From Lasioglossum baleicum (lineage: Eukaryota > Arthropoda > Insecta > Hymenoptera > Halictidae), in assembly GCF_051020765.1 (NCBI RefSeq), contig NC_134935.1, forward strand, positions 12,835,579-12,899,578: a stretch of 64,000 bases of DNA, written 5' to 3'. Position 1 is the first letter of the stretch. Each line of letters opens with the position of its first letter. The notes under the pieces are model-generated. The model was not told the DNA's origin. It searched no databases and was given only the letters and a program-made list of their open reading frames with translations. The position numbers were made by a program, and so were the translations under genes. Shown here piece after piece: positions 12,737 to 25,555 of this stretch.

Positions 12737-13040
12737 CTGTGGGCAACGAAAGTATTCGAACGCCCTTTAAAACAGAATAACTTTTCTATAATTGTACCAC
12801 ACGACCTGATTTTTTTAATCAATTGGAAGCATTGGTTTATGAAATGACGTGCAAAAAAGATTCGCCAAAAATTATAATTTACAAGGTTACATGCAAAAAT
12901 AAAAAAGGAATTTTGTGTATGTTAATCGATTTTGATGAAATTTTTAGCATGTGTATAACTAACATATATCTTACATTTTTTTTAAGAGCCCTAAAAAAAG
13001 TTTTAAAAATGCCTTTTCTATATTTGCATGTCACTAAATA
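12737..13040 (+). mobile_element. Tc1-like repeat fragment with internal inverted repeat
   Basis: It begins CTGTGGGCAACGAAAGTATT after a TA, a Tc1/mariner-type terminus. Positions 12746-12908 match 19848-20008 directly. An internal inverted repeat pairs 12889-12908 with 13012-13031. The segment between them matches 20004-20122 in reverse orientation. Because it is palindromic, similar short frames appear on both strands; they are not genes. No matching right-hand terminus was found. Confidence 0.7.
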
Positions 13041-13890
13041 GTGTTTCCGAAAAAGATGCACTAAAGTAATAGATTCGGGGACATATTATATAATCTATAA
13101 AAATATTGGTTTTTATACATTTGTAACGTAGATATGTCTGTGATATCTATACAGCATAAAAAAACAGTCAAGAATTATTAATTGCATATAAAAATTAAAA
13201 TTTTACATAAATTGGACACACGATACATATATATTGTATAAACTAATATTTATATTATATTGTATACAGTATAAAGCATTTTCATTAAGTATAAATTGTT
13301 GTACAATATGTGAGCTAGAAGATTTGTTTGAATTCGTAAAGTTTAAAAAATATTATTTTCATAATACTGTCGTAATTAGAAACAAGTTTTCATCTGCGTA
13401 TGTCATATGCTTAAAAAATAGCGAATAATGTCCATTGTACAAGGTAATCCCGGTATGAATGAATTAACAATGGTAATAAAAAGGGATCCATTAGATCGAG
13501 CATCGGATAGTACGGACAGCGGCATAGAACAGCGCATAAATTCCTTATGCCGGTGGAATGAAACGAAAATTCGTTGGTAACAAGCGAAACACGACTTCTG
13601 TGTGTCGACGACGAAAGCAAATTTCGCTTCGCCGAAACTGTCCCCATTGTCCGCGCGGAGCGTAATCCACTTATGTCCATACCAGTAATTTTAACATTTA
13701 AACCGGCCGCCATTTGTTAACGGGCGCTCCTAATTTTCCACGTTTAGCGGGGACGGCCCGCCATCGGGAAACCCCATTTCCGCGGATAAAGCGAAAGAAG
13801 TCGCCATCTTTATCTTATCCGCAATCATTTCATTGAAAATCTCTTCTTCGTTACGACTTCAGTGACAATAATGATTCGTGTTTGTTATTA

Positions 13891-13915
13891 ATAAACTGCG
13901 GATCTTTATGTAAAA
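13891..13915 (-). repeat. Dispersed repeat, core only
   Basis: AAACTGCGGATCTTTATGTA on the plus strand is the inverse of the shared core. Confidence 0.5.
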
Positions 13916-16344
13916 TAAAAATGTATCAGAAAAATGTGTATCAATTATGCTACTTTGATAAAAAATGACATGCTCTACTTGGGATTAAAAGAGTATGGAT
14001 AATTATTTTATGAATCTAAAATGATCCAATTTTTATGAAGAGTAGGTCAAAAATTAATGAAAAAGATTAGTAAAAATGATTAACATTTCCCATTCACGAT
14101 GTTCCATTGCAAGCTTATACTAAAGACACAGAATCCATTCAAGTATTGCATTAATTTATGTGCACAGTGCACATATAAAAAATTAATTTCTAATATACAA
14201 CATATAATACACATATTGCCAGTGACATCGATGAACGAACGTTGTCGACTACCTCATCGTCGTCATCAGACCAGCCGACGGCTGAATATTATCAACAAAG
14301 TTCGGCGTCGATGAAATCGCCTCGGCGAAGCGATTCTCGGGGAAACGATTGTCTCCGTGGCAACGGCGGCCAATGAGAAAGTTGAACAATTAATACGTTC
14401 ATTCTCGCTTTCGGCGGACGAGCAGGTCTAAGGGGATGACAGGGTCGGGGTAATCTCGAACGGCTGAACAAGAAAGGCTGATTAATACTCGGGGTATTGT
14501 TTTATGGAAATTTCCAGCAGCCCCCACGAACACTTTTTATTCCTTCGCCCCCGCGGCCGTGTAACCCATTAAGGGGAAAAGCCGGCTGCATTGTCATGCT
14601 AAGACACTGATTTTCTTCTGCCGCTGATTACCTGCTTTAAATCGTGACCAGGTCCGAGGCAAACTAAATAGAAACCCCGTGCTTTTTCCCACCCCCTCTC
14701 GAGAGAAACCGCGAGACCGAGGACGGAAGATTCGAGGAACTTGCCGAGAAGGTGGGGGAAGGGTGCAAGATCTTTTGACTTAATTACGCCTGGTACAAAG
14801 GCGGGACGAAATCGAGGGGCCAGGTTTCTTCGAAAGAAGGAGGGAAAAGGATTCCCTTACGAATTGCCCGAGCGGCCATCTTCGTTGTAACGAAGTTATG
14901 GCCGCTCGTTTGCATCCGTGTACGCTGATGGCGCCCGGTAAGTTACGTAATTTCCTAACATGGTCCGAGGAGACGTACAAAGAACGAGCCCGAACCGAAA
15001 TGGAATAGAATAGGAAAGGACGGAATAGAATAGAGCACGGAATACAATGAATATATAAAGTAAGCCGAGCCATACCGTACTGAAAGTAGTTCTACGAAGA
15101 GGTGAATCGTTATCCACGTGTACGTGCTGCTTTTTGCCGCGGACGTCTCTTGTGCCCCGATGCCCATTAGCGTGACATATCACATTTAAACATCGAACGG
15201 CCTTTTTATTCCCTCCTTTTTCCTTATTTTTTTTTTATTTCGGACACTATGCCAGCGCGGAGACGCAATTGGCTCTTTTTTCGACGATTCCGTAATGTGT
15301 CGGTGATTCGGTAGCCGAGAGTCAACGAACCGTGGAAACAATGAACCGAGACTGTGGCGATGCCAATGGAATGTGCTGAAGAAACGGAGCTAATGATTTT
15401 GAGGAATTAACGAAAATGATTCGGCTGGTCGATTAACAAAAAAGTGGCATGCGGGGAATGTTCGTTTTTTGCTGTGAAAGGTTGTTGAATTTCATTTTTA
15501 ATTAGGGAATTAATAGTACGGAAAATGAGGTTTTTTCTGTTGGTTATTAAAAATCTGTATGCACACGTCGACGTTCTTTAACCACACATTTAAAATATAT
15601 GTTTTCAAATTTCGATAGTATTAGCAAAAATCGACAAAGATTTTTCACAAAAGTTGATATATGATTGATAATTTATTGAATTTCGTCTAGATCCTACAAA
15701 TCTCGAAATTTGGTTTCAGCAACCGTATTATGAGGAGAATTAATTATTAATGAGAAAGACTGTGTAAGACCACGTATGACAGACGTTGCTATGTACATAT
15801 TACACATATATATTTAGTAGATTTTATACGGCAAATGGCGCATGTGTGCCGTATGGGAAAAAAGCAGTCCCTTATTTGCGGACACCAACGATGCACGCTT
15901 TCAAATATTGACCGCCATTTGCAAAACCCGCATGCACAAAGTGTCTTCGAAGTGAAGCAAACTCGCGCAGCCCGGCTACAGGAACAAAAAAATCTTAATT
16001 ACTGCCGGATCTCTACAAATGAAATAAACGCGCGGGTTTTTGTATCGTTTCGTGTCTCGGATATATGCAAATAGAATTCAGGAGGAAATAAATGCTGTTC
16101 ATAAGGGTTATTCGATATGAAACGTAACGCGAGCCAGGCAATTCTAGATGTTTTGTGACGGAATTAAATAAATGGTTTTATGTGAAAACATAATATTATA
16201 AACGCACTGCGGTAATGCAATGATTTTTACTCGATTCGATGTTTACCTTTAAATACGTTGGTGCACTGATTTAATAATCCGTTAACGCGTTGACTGCGGA
16301 ATAATTGCCGCCAAAAATCCATAAGATCGAAGCAAATCATTTGT

Positions 16345-16376
16345 ATAAATAAACTGCGGGTTTGATGCATATTTGT
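16345..16376 (-). repeat. Dispersed repeat, diverged core
   Basis: AAACTGCGGGTTTGATGCAT followed by ATTTGTGAGG. It lies 60 bp from another copy in the opposite orientation (16436-16463). Confidence 0.4.
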
Positions 16377-16435
16377 GAGGAAAATGCATCAAATGCAAAA
16401 TGGTAAAAATGATGGAAGAATTAAAACATACTGTT

Positions 16436-16463
16436 ATATTGCATAAAAATCTGCAGTCTATTC
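16436..16463 (+). repeat. Dispersed repeat, core
   Basis: TATATTGCATAAAAATCTGC then AGTCTATT; a clean match to the core. Confidence 0.6.
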
Positions 16464-18160
16464 ATAAGTGACTCTTTTAAGCCCTAAAGATGCCACATAA
16501 TCTTTAAAACATTTAAGAAAAATTAATCTTTTAGTTTTAAAATATTTATAATTAATATCGTATTGTTATGCTGCTAAAAATTTATTCGTTACTCGTCCCA
16601 ATGGCTGATCAAATGGTAATTGCTTATCCATCTTTTTCCTTTTTCGTGTATTTTATACAACATGTTGTAATTCCATTTGATGGAGGATTAATATCAGTAA
16701 TACAGTTACAAGATTATTACGTCGTGTTTACAATATTTCGAGTGACATCATCCTAACGGAATCGATCCCCCAAACGAAACTACTAGCGTGACGTAAATGC
16801 GAGACAGCCCACACACGTTACGATTTATCGTCGAGTTGTGCAACTTTGTTCGAGACGAGTCTTTGAACGATACTGTCGCACCACGCGATCGTGTAGATCA
16901 CAGCATGAGTCTGTTATGAAATCTGTCGCAGTGCAGGTTAGATGCACGCGAAAACTTTGATACTGAAATATTGAACGAATGTATAGACAAGGAAGGAAGA
17001 CAGCCGCTTTAGAGACGAATTTACGGACTTTCAAACATGCTTTTGTTATCCTTCGCCACATTAAATCAAAAATTACAATATTAATATTTCATATTTTACT
17101 TAAAACGTTCCTTGATAATAAAGCTTCATAAATATCGTGTTCCGTAGTTGAACTAACGATGGATTTATGCTATAGTTTGTAAGTGCCAGATTAAAACATG
17201 TCCCCACTTTACCGTCCCCTTCTACGACGCTATCCCCCACGTTTTCGCCACTGTCGCGTCGTGTCTCTGTCGTTTTATATAAATTGTTACAAATAATTGT
17301 GAATCAGTGCGTAACTCTGGGTGTCTATAGCCATCAATGAAAAAAAGGTGAAACTTTAGACACGTAGCTATTATTTGATAAAATTTTTCACATCGTATGC
17401 TCTGCGGAGTTAATCAATCTGGCGAATGAGGGGCTGAAATGATGACCTACGCGAGAGGAGACCATCTGCCTCTCACCGCGATCTCTCGTTCGCGTGTGGT
17501 TAGGGGTCCTTCTCAGCGAAGGCGTTCTACTTGGAGCATTAAATTACGCCGTCATCGGGAGGTCAAGCTTTCTCATATACCAGCTGGACTATTAATTCAA
17601 TAACAGCCGGGCACGGTCAGCCCATTAAAAAATGATCTGGTTTAACGGTCGGGTTCGGATAGCTCGTAGCTTCCTAGATGCCCCGGCCATCTTTGCCACG
17701 AAGTAATTGTAGAAACTCGGAGGGGGTCTGATTTAATTGCCGGCCTCTGATAATCGGGATTCTTGAAGCAGGATTTTCCGCTGCGTCAAGGCATTTCCCG
17801 AGGCCGAGGTTTAATCCCTATCGGATTGGCTTCCTTATTGGCGATGCTGACGATTGATTTCCTGTTTCGCCGATACCCTCGAATTTCATCGGGCCACGCT
17901 CTCGGTCCAGGCCAACGAACCTGTCCCACGCAAAGCGTGGTATCGTCATTTTTTCGGAGTCACGTTCGCTCCGAAGGAGAACACGGCCCACGTGTGATTA
18001 TCGATTTAACGACGATCGATCTGCCCCGGCTTCATTATTACACGCGCCGTCGAAATTCTTCTAAACGACAGCCTCTCCACGGATTTAACTACACGATCCC
18101 GTAAGCAGACTTCACATTTCGTTATTCGGAAAGTAATTTCAAATTCGCTATTTAAGTAGA

Positions 18161-18205
18161 AAATTTCTTTTTTTGCACGAAGAGATCCGCAGTCCAGTGA
18201 TCACA
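18161..18205 (+). repeat. Dispersed repeat, type B-like, with right flank
   Basis: AAATTTCTTTTTTTGCACGA, then GATCCGCAGTCCAGTGATCA. It keeps the GTGATCAC right flank also seen, inverted, at 48335. Confidence 0.6.
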
Positions 18206-19539
18206 ATATATAGCCATCATTCTTTTTGGTCATGCCTCGTATATGTCCTTCCCGAAATCTGTTTTCGCTGTTACGAGAGAGTTCGGTACCGTTAAAATTC
18301 CTTGGAAATTTTGGTTTTGGTCGGCCTCGAATGTCTACACCCACGTAGCGAATTGCAAATGGAATTGGACTCTGGACGATGAGAATGTTTCTTACGTTTG
18401 ATCGTGAAGGAGTATAGAACAGGGGAAACACGATTGATGTATTAGAGCTAATAGTGTTTATAATACAATACACGTGAGCCTAAATCTACAACAGATTTCG
18501 CGCATAAACGTGAATCAGACAAAATGAATTTTTATCGCGAGCTAAACCGTGATTTCGCTGAGACCCAAAAATTTCTTTTTTATGGCTTGCACGTTCTGCG
18601 AATGCTAACCGCAAGAAAATATACCGCACCGCAACTTTCAGGTTTTACCGTTCCACGGAGGAATTAATACCAAATCATTCCGGTGATCCATAATTCAGTA
18701 AAGCATTACCAAAAACCTCTATAAATTATACATCAGCGATAGTGAACTTTGCATAGTCATTACGTACACAATATAAAAAAGAAATTTCAGCCTAGAGGCA
18801 GGATTAAGAACGTACTACAAAATATACGATCAGATTCTATGGGATCGCAAAAAATAAATGAATAGTAACTCGCAAGCTCTCATAAAGGCAATCGCATTCT
18901 TTCAAATCCTCGGTTGGGTTCTTTTTTGATAAGTACACGACGACGCCGATGCATTATACAGCGGGTAACATGCATCACAAGCCTCTTCTCGTACTCTCAT
19001 TCGGTTTTAACGATTACCTCGCCGTCTAACTAGTTCTTCCAATATCCTGTATTATTAGGAATTTACATATTTATGCGCACGTAAAACGGTTGCTCCCAGC
19101 GTATGATTTCATTCGAAGTCCTTTAATATAAAGTTCAACGGCGAGAGGAGGCAGCTCTCTCGCGTCCACGGGCTTGCTTGGGCCGAGTAACGGCCGAAGA
19201 CAACGACCGGCTTGTTTACGATTATCATAAATACGATCTAGTAACATCTTCCTGTCCTCTACCGCGGCGCGACGCGAATCAATTTCACTCGCGGAGCCCT
19301 TGTAATCGTCTGCGACGAATTATCATCCGAGATACGCGAACGGACGAACCTTAGAACGGCTCAAGTTCTCAGAGAATTTATCGGGTTGATGGTTTCATTC
19401 TTCGGGCACGACGCGACGCGCCGATACCGATTTCTTTTTGTGCCATCAACTTTGTCTGGTGTCGCAGATGCCACCACAGATTCCAGTTCTTGGATTCAAG
19501 TTTTCGGATAATGCTGGACAGTGTTCTGCTGAACATTTT

Positions 19540-19560
19540 ATCAATTTTAAAACACCCTGT
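19540..19560 (-). mobile_element. Solo CAGGGTGTT-type terminus
   Basis: On the minus strand, TA is followed by CAGGGTGTTTTAAAATTG, the same class as 9878 and 10022. It lies 100 bp left of the 621-bp element and may be a relic of another insertion. Confidence 0.4.
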
Positions 19561-19658
19561 AGAGACGGTGCAGTGACGTCCTACTTGAAAAATTACAGTC
19601 GAAGACAATATTAAGTAACCCTTTAAGAATAACAGTTTCAATAACAACCCTGTAAGTA

Positions 19659-20279
19659 CACGGTGTGTAAAAAGTAATGGTCATCCGTTCTAGGGGTGAA
19701 TCTGCACCTCTGGATCGGTGGACATTTGTAAGAGAAACTTGCCGCAAAATTGTTTACAACAAAGAAAATTGTTGTTAAAATTGTTCTTTACATCAACACC
19801 TTCCACTCATCCAGAGAAGAAAAAGTTTGTGAAGTGGTTAACGAGAGTATTCGAACGCGCGCCGTTTAGAACAGAATAACTTTTTCATAATTGTACTAAA
19901 CGACCTGATTTTTTATAATCAATTAGAAGTATTGGTTTATGAAATGACATGCAAACAAAATTTTCCAAAAAATTATGATTTACAAGGTTACATACAAAAA
20001 TAAAAAAGGCATTTTTTAAAACTTTTTTATTAGGGCCCTGAAAGAAAATTTAAAATATATGTTTTGTAGATCTATGTTAGTTGTACACATGCTGAAAGTT
20101 TAATGAAAATCGATTAACATACACACGAGCTACAAGCGATTAAAAATGTTGAAAATCGTAGTTTTACACGACTTTTGATCAGTTTCCGCTTAAAATCCAC
20201 AAAATCGGATGAATGTCCACCGATCCAGAGGTGTAGATTCATCCCTACGACGGATGACGATTACTTTTTATACACCCTG
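19659..20279. mobile_element. 621-bp inverted-repeat element with ~68-bp TIRs and TA flanks
   Basis: The left arm 19659-19727 and the right arm 20212-20279 are inverted copies over about 68 bases. They share GTAAAAAGTAAT-like, GTCATCCG and CCTCTGGATCGGTGGACAT blocks and begin CACGGTGTG / CAGGGTGTA. TA lies outside both ends. This is the layout of a mariner-like MITE. The interior holds a segment (19848-20122) that is homologous to another repeat at 12746-13040, so this is either a nested insertion or a composite element. No intact transposase frame is present. Confidence 0.8.
19848..20122 (+). repeat. Second copy of the Tc1-like repeat, inside the 621-bp element
   Basis: The left part is colinear with 12746-12908 (shared blocks include CAGAATAACTTTT, CGACCTGATTTTTT and GGTTTATGAAATGAC). 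The right part (20004-20122) matches the reverse complement of 12914-13017, including a shared ATCGATTAACATAC end. The Tc1-like terminal bases seen in the first copy are not intact here. Confidence 0.7.
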
Positions 20280-21403
20280 TACAGAATAGTTATTGTCAAA
20301 AGTTAAGCCACAGAAACCAAGAACACAGCAAACGCTAATTACACGTTCTTCTTAGATTGCAAGTAGGAAGAACGAAGCGTAGCATTAATTTAAGGGAATA
20401 TGCTCCCGTAGAACTAGTTAGGGCTCGGACAAGAAACTTGTCGCATAAATTGCGTGTTCTAAACGATACAGTTTATTCGTTCAATTTATCTAGGCAAATA
20501 TCGTTAAATACAACGCGAAGCTGTAACAAACTTCTGGGAATAACTTCGCTGACTGATAGCAACATGGCCGACCTGCTTCGGGCACTTGGTTAGCCAGAAA
20601 TAATCTCTTGTTCCAATATGTATAGGGCGATGCACGTGAACAGATAAATATCCATGGTATTCGTAAATATGCGATACAGATGATCCATTTCACGTGTGTG
20701 TGCTATCAGTGAAAAATACAAAACTAGATCGAATGAATAATTAAAATTTATTTTTTTCCTGCAGCTATTTGGATATACTTTATTGGAATACTTTAACCCA
20801 CTGCATGAATTAAATTGTCATATTAATAATTTATGTTTGCAATAAACAAATTCAGTAAAGTTTAAAACAAAATAGATTAAAATGATCCAAGAAGACATTA
20901 TAATTTATAGTGTAAACTGTAAGAGAATGCAATTGATGCAAAAAAGATTGCGCAATTGTGATTTGTTTGCCATCTTGTGCAGCAAGAAGTCGAGAACTAG
21001 GAAAGCAGGTGATTTTTCTTCAATTTTTAATTTGTCCGTTTCCAACGATTTACGTAGCCGTATACGATAAAACGGTAAACCACGATCTATCGCCGAATGA
21101 CGTAAGCTCGTAGGTTCGACGGTGGATCCAGCGATATTTACAGCTTCATTACAATTCAATATACACGGTGGTAGTCTCTAAGAACGCCGGTAACGATTTA
21201 TCGTCGATGCACAAGAGCGTGAATACGGAGTCGGGCGAAATGGATTCGTCAAGGACTGCGTTAATCATTCTGTCCGGAGATTAATGCTGTCGATTTCGCA
21301 GTGTGCGAATATAGCGGCGAGTCGTATCTTTAAGACGGGTAAACAACGAAGGTTCACGCGGTTCCGGTTTTGACATTCTAATGGCGCCGGTTTTTGTCAG
21401 TCA

Positions 21404-21476
21404 CGAGAGAGAAAGGGAGAGAGAGCGAGAGCGAGAGCGGGGCGAGAGAGCGAGAGAGAGAGAGAGAGAGAGAGAA
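21404..21476 (+). repeat. Microsatellite (GA)n, interrupted
   Basis: GA units with GCGA interruptions, ending in a pure GA run. Confidence 0.95.
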
Positions 21477-21962
21477 GCACCGATTAACTACCGCGAATGT
21501 ATTGTGCGTGACGTCGTTGCCTTATGTATCCCCGCGTAATTAGCCGATCTTACAGCGGGGCTGGAGCTAATGAAGGGTACTCACACGCATCTAGCCAGGC
21601 TACCGAGTACCCCAACGATGACTAATCTCCGCTTGTGCCTCATTGACCGATCGTTATGGCCTCGGTAACGACAGAGAGCATTCCCTCCTCTTCTTCATCT
21701 TTTTCTCCCTTTAACGGAACAGAAACGGACGAACGAGGAAGACGAACAACCGAACAGACGCGTACACCGCGAATAGCTACCGGGAAACATTTATGACCCG
21801 GCGAACGATACTACCGATCGCATATTGGTCAAATCGACGATAGCTCAAACGCTTCAATACTCCGACCCCCACGTCGCACAATGATCCAGAATCGCAAAAG
21901 GCTGGACAAAATTCATATGTCACCGTGAATTATACATTTATTAATTACCGTCAATGAAAGCA

Positions 21963-22101
21963 GGCCCACGCAACTAGTGCTCCGAGAGTCTTGTATGTGT
22001 GGAATCGGCTAAGACAGTTCCGGACAGTCTTCGCACTGGCCGACCGGCTGGGGGTAGGCGATTCTACGTCACCGACTCTCGGAGATCTAGTTGCGTAGGC
22101 C
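21963..22101. repeat. Long imperfect inverted repeat (hairpin), 139 bp
   Basis: Arms 21963-21990 and 22074-22101 pair at 25 of 28 positions (outer GGCC.ACGCAACTAG, inner CTCCGAGAGTC). A second pairing, GGAATCG (22001-22007) with CGATTCT (22059-22065), continues the stem after a bulge. Inside it, AAGAC and GTCTT could close a further small stem. No TA target duplication or known transposon end is seen. Confidence 0.75.
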
Positions 22102-24162
22102 AAAATTAAACCACCAAATACAGATGAAACTGTATCATGTTTAGTGTTCTTTTAATAAGGAAAATAATAAGGAGAAATAATGAAATATAAACAAGTTTTA
22201 TAATTGGATTAGTAGTCGTATCGGATTACGAGGCATGTTTACACTTCACACTGCTCGACGACCGAGGCAGCTCAAGCATCTTGGCCCTTCGCGGGGTATC
22301 CGACGCACACACACAGTAGAAGGGATATTAGTTTTTCTTAGATCATACAGTCCCCATTTTTTCAGTTCGATTATTTACTGTATTTGGATGCATTCTCTCC
22401 GACTCGAAATCTAATTTTCCTTACGATCTACTACGAAAAGCGGGTCGATATGAGCTGCACCCCCGCAACAAAGATCAACAACTGGTTTCACTTGTTTATC
22501 GTGTCGCGGACTGTTCTATCTGGCGCAGAACAGGACCCTGCAATTCCCCTTGATGAAATTTGAATTATGATAAGAGATTACCGGGAAAGCTGATGCAGCC
22601 GGGGTTGCGAACGCGATAAAAATGTCCCGGCCGTGATGCTAATGTGCGGACTACACGTGCTTCGAATACCGTAGCGTTACCTTGAGTGCACCGTCGGTAA
22701 TCCCTTCCCCACGGGCCGTTCCTGCTTCAATCCTTTCGTGTTTTATCTTGTCCGTTTAATCGGAACGTCTCGTAAATTGGATTACCGCGAATTCTTCGAT
22801 TGTTCGCCGACCCATCTGCATCTTGCGCACGGATTGCGGGGCAACGTGCATCGGCCCGAATACGTTCGGGGAGGGCGTCTGTTTGAACGAATGCTAAATG
22901 AATTGTAAATTGGCTGCTTAAGCGAAATATCATTTGTATTATTCTCGTCGAGGAACGGTTTGGCTCAGAAGCGTGTGAGAAAAATGGAACGGTGTTCCGG
23001 CGCTCTGAAACTTCGCGGTTCTGGAAATGTATTTTTGGACGATAATTTAATTAATTAGGAGAACAGTGTTGCGCTGTGGAAGTCCTGTTGAGCTCGTTAA
23101 AATTTGCCTGAACGCCGGGAACAGTCCTGGGAACATTTCGAGCTCAGACCGGTTAAGTGTGTTTTATGCATAATTTTATTCATTGCTTTTGCATATTTTT
23201 TTCTTCATCATGTTAATCATATCAAAATATTCATCGAATTTATTTGACTTTGCTGTTTTTACAATTTTTAATTTATTGATAAAAATTCGAATTACCTTCG
23301 CAAATTTATATATTTGTTTCCGCCACGTTGATTGAATCTATTCGTCACTGTGTACATAAAAAACTTGATTGTGTTGTTAATGTCACATACAATTTTATTG
23401 TAAATTGGATTCGCACATTTTTTCACCGCCAGGCTAGTCAAACCGGAACGTTAATTGAGTTTATTTAATTTTCGTGGTTTACATTGAAGTTTTCGAACTC
23501 TGTGATCATTGCCAGATGTTCAATGCTATTGAGAATTTTATTTTAGGTTCCTGTGAAAAATTTAGTGTGACTTATTTTCACGAATTCATCTGTTTCCGCA
23601 AGTAATCGAATCTATTCCAATTTATCTAACGTAACGTGAAATAATTTTTAGAAAATTGCACTATGGGATTTAGTAAAGAGAGCACAATAGTTACCAACCG
23701 ACAACAAATAGTTCGTCTTTCATGCCCTGTACAGATTTGATTGCGTTAACCGCATCCATTAAATCAATCCTCGATAAAATAGACACTCTCCGTCGCGGTA
23801 AAGTAAACCGCACAATTACTGATAATTGGAATTCAACGCTAATAAAGAGACTGCTATATGCTCTTTGTTCACACCATTAATTAGAGCATGCCACCCAGAA
23901 TTTAGAAATATATTCTTCGAAAGAAAACGTCGTAAACAATTCAATTTTTCGTTATCGACATTTCAATTTTCAATTGAACACCACGAATTCCCTAAATTAT
24001 TTTAATTGAAAGAAGCGTCCATTGAAACGGTGTCGCTTCTGATTAAATCCATTTCTACAGAAGTTCCGTTTTAATTTATCGACGCCGTTAACAGTAGATC
24101 GCATCAAACGATTTAACGATCAATTTGTGATAGTCTTGCAGAGCCTTCAATTATCTTCGCCG
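22102..24162. other. No gene recognised
   Basis: CpG-richer to about 23000, then AT-rich. TGTTTCCGC followed within about 20 bases by GAATCTATTC occurs near 23317 and 23591, possibly a further worn duplication. Confidence 0.55.
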
Positions 24163-24885
24163 ATAATGGGAAAAATCGCAGTTAGACTCGTGGGAATTTC
24201 GGTGTGTGTGCGAAGGTGAACGATTCTTGCAGTTTGATCGCGGAATCCCACATTTAGAATGGTGAGTTCACGAGGTAACATTGTGAGCAAACAAGACGGT
24301 GACCCACGAAGTTGCATCACCTTAATTGCACTTCTCTGAAAATTTAATATCTCCGCGGTTCGTTCGAGGAGAGGCGAAAGATGCTCGTGGAAAATAAACT
24401 TACACTTGGGTCCATTTTTATGTGTGGTTAGTTTCGCTTCATCTAAACTCCAATTTCCGAGCAGCCGGTTTAAATTTCTAATTATTTGCATCGATTTTTA
24501 ATGTCGAGACTACAAACGATCTCAAAAAGTTGAAAATAACACGTCGATACTTGTCAATTTTTCTGCTTGAAATGGAAACCTACTGTTACTTCGATTTTTG
24601 CCCGGATTTTCGGAAAATCGCAGTTAGGGCCCATGGAATCGCAGAAATCCACATTGAGAACAATACGTCCACAAGGTGAAATTGTCGAAATTATGACCAA
24701 CGAAGTTGCATCACCTTAATTGCACTTCTCTGCAAAAATTGAATGTCTGCGAGAGTGGGCTCGTTCGAGTTCGCAGAAAGGAACCATCGCGGGCATTAGG
24801 CTGCTATCGGTGCAACAAAAGGGACTTGGCGAAAAAAAAAAGAAAAAGGACCCTCGCAGTAAATAAACTTACACCATTAGAGAGG
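24163..24885 (+). repeat. Diverged direct duplication, offset about 394 bp
   Basis: The segments near 24163-24420 and 24607-24885 share AAAATCGCAGTTAG, a block identical over 32 bases (24307-24338 and 24701-24732), and AATAAACTTACAC. Distances between the shared blocks differ through indels. Confidence 0.75.
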
Positions 24886-25506
24886 TTCAGTCTGCGTGGC
24901 TGTGTGTGCATGCGAAGTACGCATTCACGGACGCGGAGCAGCGGAGCTTTTCCAGAAAGATACACTCACCATAAAAGAACTGCTTTATTCCGAGGAATCG
25001 GACGCGGAATCCAAGTAAAAGTGAAGTCGAGTTTGAATGAAAACGGAACTGGAACGTTCACTTAAAGATAAAAACGTGGAATCAACGTGCTGTAAAGCCC
25101 CACCGAGACTTATTTGTTGCGGGAGAAGAATCGCTGTTTGCGATTCTACGCGGGACAAGCCACCATGACCAGATTTATTTCCACGTAACAGCCTCGGGCC
25201 GGCTATTACTGCGAAAATTAGATGGCGATGTTTATATTGTACGCAGAGCCTGGCCCTGTCGATGCTTTCCACCGCAAAAAAAATAATAACCGCACCGGAA
25301 AAGAGCGGAGTTCCACGGTTTGTTTGACGGATAAACCGCGCGCGGTGCCGTGCTCTCCTGCGTTTTATCGCGGCGTAGCGTAGTAACTTAGGCGAAATTC
25401 CACCGAGCAGTCAAAGAAAGTGGAAAAATTACACGCATATTTCTAGATAATACTTGTCGTCGGTGAAAATTACAAAGCCCGCGGAAAATAAAATCGCCGA
25501 GAACTT

Positions 25507-25555
25507 GATTACTAGACTGCGGATTTTCTGCATTTATCACAAAAATGAGTAAATG
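25507..25555 (-). repeat. Dispersed repeat, type A, well preserved
   Basis: On the plus strand: ATTACTAGACTGCGGATTTT, CTGCATTTATCACAAAAATG, AGTAAATG. This defines the type A layout most clearly. Confidence 0.7.

Larger units (their letters stand above)
13041..19538. other. No gene recognised
   Basis: Alternating AT-rich DNA and CpG-richer blocks (13700-14900, 17400-18100). A 79-codon frame at 15835-16074 has a C2H2-like spacing (CGHQRCTLSNIDRHLQNPHA) but no supporting context. Dispersed-repeat copies are listed separately. Confidence 0.55.

Noticed and set aside
12823..13061. Two similar small proteins on opposite strands
   Set aside because: Their likeness comes from the inverted repeat in the DNA, not from related genes.
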